Source: Antedon mediterranea
Lineage: Eukaryota; Echinodermata; Crinoidea; Comatulida; Antedonidae
Assembly: GCF_964355755.1 (NCBI RefSeq)
Contig: NC_092672.1
Coordinates: 30,562,501-30,626,500 of the forward strand
Length of the DNA: 64,000 bases
Reading direction: 5' to 3'
This document shows, piece after piece, positions 61,201 to 64,000 of this stretch. The position numbers were made by a program, and so were the translations under genes. The notes under the pieces were generated by a model. It searched no databases and was not told the origin of the DNA. It saw only the letters and a list, made by a program, of their open reading frames with translations. How positions within the stretch are numbered: position 1 is the stretch's first letter; each line of letters begins with the position of its first letter.

Positions 61201-62459
61201 TTCTAATCCTAAAAAGAATTTAGTGTTTTTTTCTCCCTTTTCAAACCAGTCCAATCGGGATCTAATTTGGGCACCGTGTGCTTCAATTGAATATATATCA
61301 TTAAGCTCTTTCTGGATGTTGCTTAATTGGATATTTGTTTTATCATCATATGCAATATCAAGTTTATTCTTTGACTTTTTTGAACAATTCTTCTTTATTA
61401 ACTTGTCTTTTTTGTTTCTTTTGTTTACAATATGTGCTAGATCTTAACTTTTAGGTATTCCCAGAGGAGGTCCGGGCTAAGATTATTTTCATTATTTTTT
61501 ACATTTCTAATTATTCTGATTATGTTTACATTGTAATCATTATCATTTAAAATGCTGTTATTAATTTTCCAAAGTCCAGGACCTTTTTCTGCTTGGTGGT
61601 TTACAATTTTAAGAGAGATTGCTTGATGATCAGAACAGATAGATGGTCTAATGTCGCAAGACACAATTTCACCGTTTTTATAGAGGGCGTTCGAAACACA
61701 CCAAAAATCTAACCTTCTGTATGTTTCTTTTCGTCTCCACGTATACTGAGTTTTGTTTTTGTGGCATTGTCTCCATATGTCAATTAGTTTATGATTACGC
61801 ATACAATTTTTTAATATTTGTGGCGAGTTATCATAAGTATTTACATTGTTCTTTTGATCAAGATTACGTTGTAATATACAATTCATATCACCGCCAATTA
61901 TGATATGCTCATCAACACTACAAAGAGAATCGATCTTCTTTTCAAGTTTCTTAAAGAATAACGATCTGTCTTTGTAATTATTTGGCGCATACACATTTAT
62001 TAAAGTAAAAATTTGTCCGTTATATTCTAAACTTAAAATAAGTAGTCTACCTTCCTCATCTAAGTATTTACAACTGATGTCTTTTATGTCAAAATTCGAC
62101 TTAAATAGCATTGAAATGCCTCTGCTATTTGTCGTTCCAAAGCTATGGAAAGTGTATCCCTTCCATAACGTATCATAACATTTCACAGATTTTATATCAA
62201 AGTGTGTTTCTTGAAGAAACACGATATCTACTTTTTGTTCTTCTAGCCAGTTAAATACTTTTCTCCTTTTAATATTATCTCTAAGACCTCTAGCATTTAA
62301 TGAGATTAAATGAAGAGGGCTGTTTTTTCGTTTTATTGCCATTTTTTTTTTTTTTTTTTTGCTTTTTGTATATATATATATATATATATATAATTATATT
62401 ATCCAATTTTTTAACTTTCTCTCTTTACGTAAAGAGCAGTCGATCAGATAATTGTGTAT

Positions 62460-63738
62460 TTAACTTACGGAGTCAGTCTTTTTTTCTTTCTTTTCCGCAT
62501 TCTTGTCTCCACTTTTTGTCATCTTCTTTCTTTTCCCTGCAGCGAATTGTTGCCTAGCGGCTGTCGCTGTATCTGAGTTAAGTGTATCTTTTTTCGCAGT
62601 TGTAGCGAAATCTGTGATAGGTCTCATACCTTTAGTGCTTTTGTCTAGTTTACTTTTCTCTCCTTGTTTCTTTTCTTGTTCCATTTTTTCTACATTTTTC
62701 TTCTCTTGTTGTTTTTTCTTTTTCTTCTCCTTCTTAGAGCGTTGAGATCCTTGATTCTCTGAAGACAAATTCTCGTCACCGCTGAGAGATTTTACTCTAT
62801 CAATCGCTTCCTTCATGATTGTCTCCACTCTCTCTTCTAGTTCAACGGAGTCAGGTTCATTTCTAGGATTACTAGGTTTATTTAAGAGGTCCTCAATAAC
62901 TTCAATCACTTCTTTTGCTTTATTGGTGCTGGCTATTGCTTTGTTTTCGTTATCAATGCCATTAGGTTTTATTTTATCTTCTGTATTCTCTCCTTCTCCA
63001 TCACTTTCACTATTTTCTTCAGCAGTATCACATGGAAGTTGTTCTGTCGACTGCAATGTTTTGCAGTTCTTTGCGATATGCCCTGTGTTATTACAGGTAT
63101 GACATGTGATTTTCGCAAGCCTTTCTGGACATTCGTTTATTTTATGTCCAGCTATACCACATTCAAAACACTTCATTGTATCTTTTTGATTTTTATGAAA
63201 GAGCCTAGCATTGAAATTGTTGATTTTGATGAATCTTGGCATGCTATCCTTAAAAGGTTCTACGAACACAGCTCGGTCTCCGTTTAGAAAACGTGAGAGT
63301 TTTCCATTTATTCGGAATTTAACAAATTGGACGGGACCTACTATTTTGCATCCTAGTTTTCTTAGACCATCCGTTATCTCTTCATTTCTCACTGACAGTG
63401 GAATATCTTTCACCAGTATTCTGATAGTATTTTCTCCTCCACTAAGATACGGGTTAATGTCATGTACATTAATATGTTTTCCTTTTATGTTAAGCCCCGA
63501 TGTTATAACTTTTACACGTTCTCTGTGATCATTGATATATGCGCCAAAGATGTTTTACTTTTTGTGTTCCAATAAGGTAATCACAGTTAATCACATCATT
63601 TAGAGCAAAGTAAATAGTTTCTTCTTTGACATATTCTTCTTCTTTCTTTCTAATATCATCGTCTTTAACGAACACGGGCTTGACGCTTTGTTCAGCATAG
63701 TTTGGTGTCGTCATGGTGATAAGCGGTCTCAATAACAA
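62460..63738 (-). pseudogene. Tx1/L1-like LINE ORF1, one frameshift
   Basis: The long frame (63413-62460, open further upstream to about 63540) carries two CCHC zinc knuckles, CFECGIAGHKINEC and CHTCNNTGHIAKNC, followed by an acidic then a strongly basic, lysine-rich tail. The N-terminal piece (63738-63529) is in another frame, and the switch falls near 63550. It is a nucleic-acid-binding ORF1 of the kind found in Tx1-group LINEs. It precedes ORF2 by about 120 bp that include a (TA)n run near 62370-62395. Confidence 0.85.
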
Positions 63739-64000
63739 TAATGGTGATCAGTGGAGCGTTACGTAAGGAAGGCCCTTTGTTAGGGTAAACAAAAGCCTTA
63801 CCAATACTGCTTTCGCCCGGTTGATCAACGGAAGGAAATTTAAACACTGTCGTCTTCACTAGCCTACTCAAACTACTTTATGATTAAGTCTATCAAGTTC
63901 CGAGTTTGCTCAGCTACCGACGCGGTATAATAATTCTCTGTTAATTCTGAAATTTGCCCTAATATTACGGACGTATACGGAAATGAAGATAAACTGGGTA
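63739..64000. other. LINE 5' region and flank
   Basis: Probably the LINE 5' untranslated region. The last ~50 bases (CCTAATATTACGGACG...GGAAATGAAGATAAA) resemble the dispersed repeat at about 36588-36622. Confidence 0.5.

Larger units (their letters stand above)
55331..62342 (-). pseudogene. Tx1/L1-like LINE ORF2, interrupted and frameshifted
   Basis: Minus-strand frames in order: AP-type endonuclease (62342-61437) with LNARGLRD, FLQETH, NVYAPN, GGDMNC and the terminal SDHQAI; a linker (61254-61030) with RSRLDWFEKGEKNTKFF; reverse transcriptase (60968-59832) with NKSPGSDGL, GIRQGCPLSALLF and the QLADDT catalytic motif; the C-terminal domain (59845-59099), then 55867-55331 with the C-x2-C...H...C finger CERCNSEIENEKHLLFSC. 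ORF2 is split by the hAT-like insertion at 55868-59098 and by several small frameshifts (near 61437, 61000 and 60780). The motif style places it in the L1/Tx1 group. It cannot make a full protein now. Confidence 0.88.

Noticed and set aside
62300-62557. Plus-strand frames opposite the LINE ORFs
   Set aside because: Antisense shadows of ORF1 and ORF2, rich in residues from poly-T and AAG-complement runs.

Overview
The window is eukaryotic, intron-containing, AT-rich invertebrate DNA. The short dispersed motif GGCCTA/TAGGCC, found throughout, and the gene families present point to a marine deuterostome, most likely an echinoderm; this is inference and no species can be named. Host genes are sparse: one sulfotransferase exon (42.5-43.4 kb) and one TYW1-like exon (45.5-45.6 kb). 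Nearly everything else is mobile or repeated DNA.

The main content is a complete DNA transposon at 9562-16741 (7,180 bp). It has 10-bp terminal inverted repeats (CACGTATGTT/AACATACGTG) and a 4-bp target duplication (GCTG). It carries a 10-exon gene whose exons join in frame through nine introns into a 951-residue RAG1-like protein. Its N-terminal third has the RAG1 N-terminal zinc region and a C3HC4 RING. The rest has a RAG1-like DDE core (D486, D556, E904) with the zinc-binding C-x2-C and H-x4-H and a C-terminal HW motif, at spacings close to those of RAG1. No RAG2-like reading frame was seen inside the element.

The ends are unusually secure. The transposon lies in the first copy of a ~5.9-kb tandem duplication (5055-18079), and the second copy (18080-24043) keeps the uninterrupted empty site with a single GCTG at 22718-22721.

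Layout. 1-3.2 kb: a direct repeat shared with 47.8-48.8 kb, split by a 2.2-kb element with hairpin ends. 3.3-3.8 kb: LINE reverse transcriptase fragment. 3.9-5.0 kb: palindromes and CAGA repeats. 5.1-24.0 kb: the tandem duplication, with a Mutator-like foldback element in each copy and the RAG1-like transposon in the first. 24-32.4 kb: mostly non-coding, with minisatellites, a tRNA-like sequence and a LINE scrap. 32.4-39.9 kb: a giant inverted repeat with ~3-kb arms carrying tandem ~100-bp units and tRNA-like sequences. 40.2-41.1 kb: a short inverted-repeat element. 42.5-45.6 kb: the host exons and a LINE scrap. 48.9-53.0 kb: a broken BEL/Pao LTR retrotransposon. 55.3-63.7 kb: a Tx1/L1-like LINE on the minus strand, broken by a hAT-like element that itself contains a Mutator-like element with a 9-bp target duplication.
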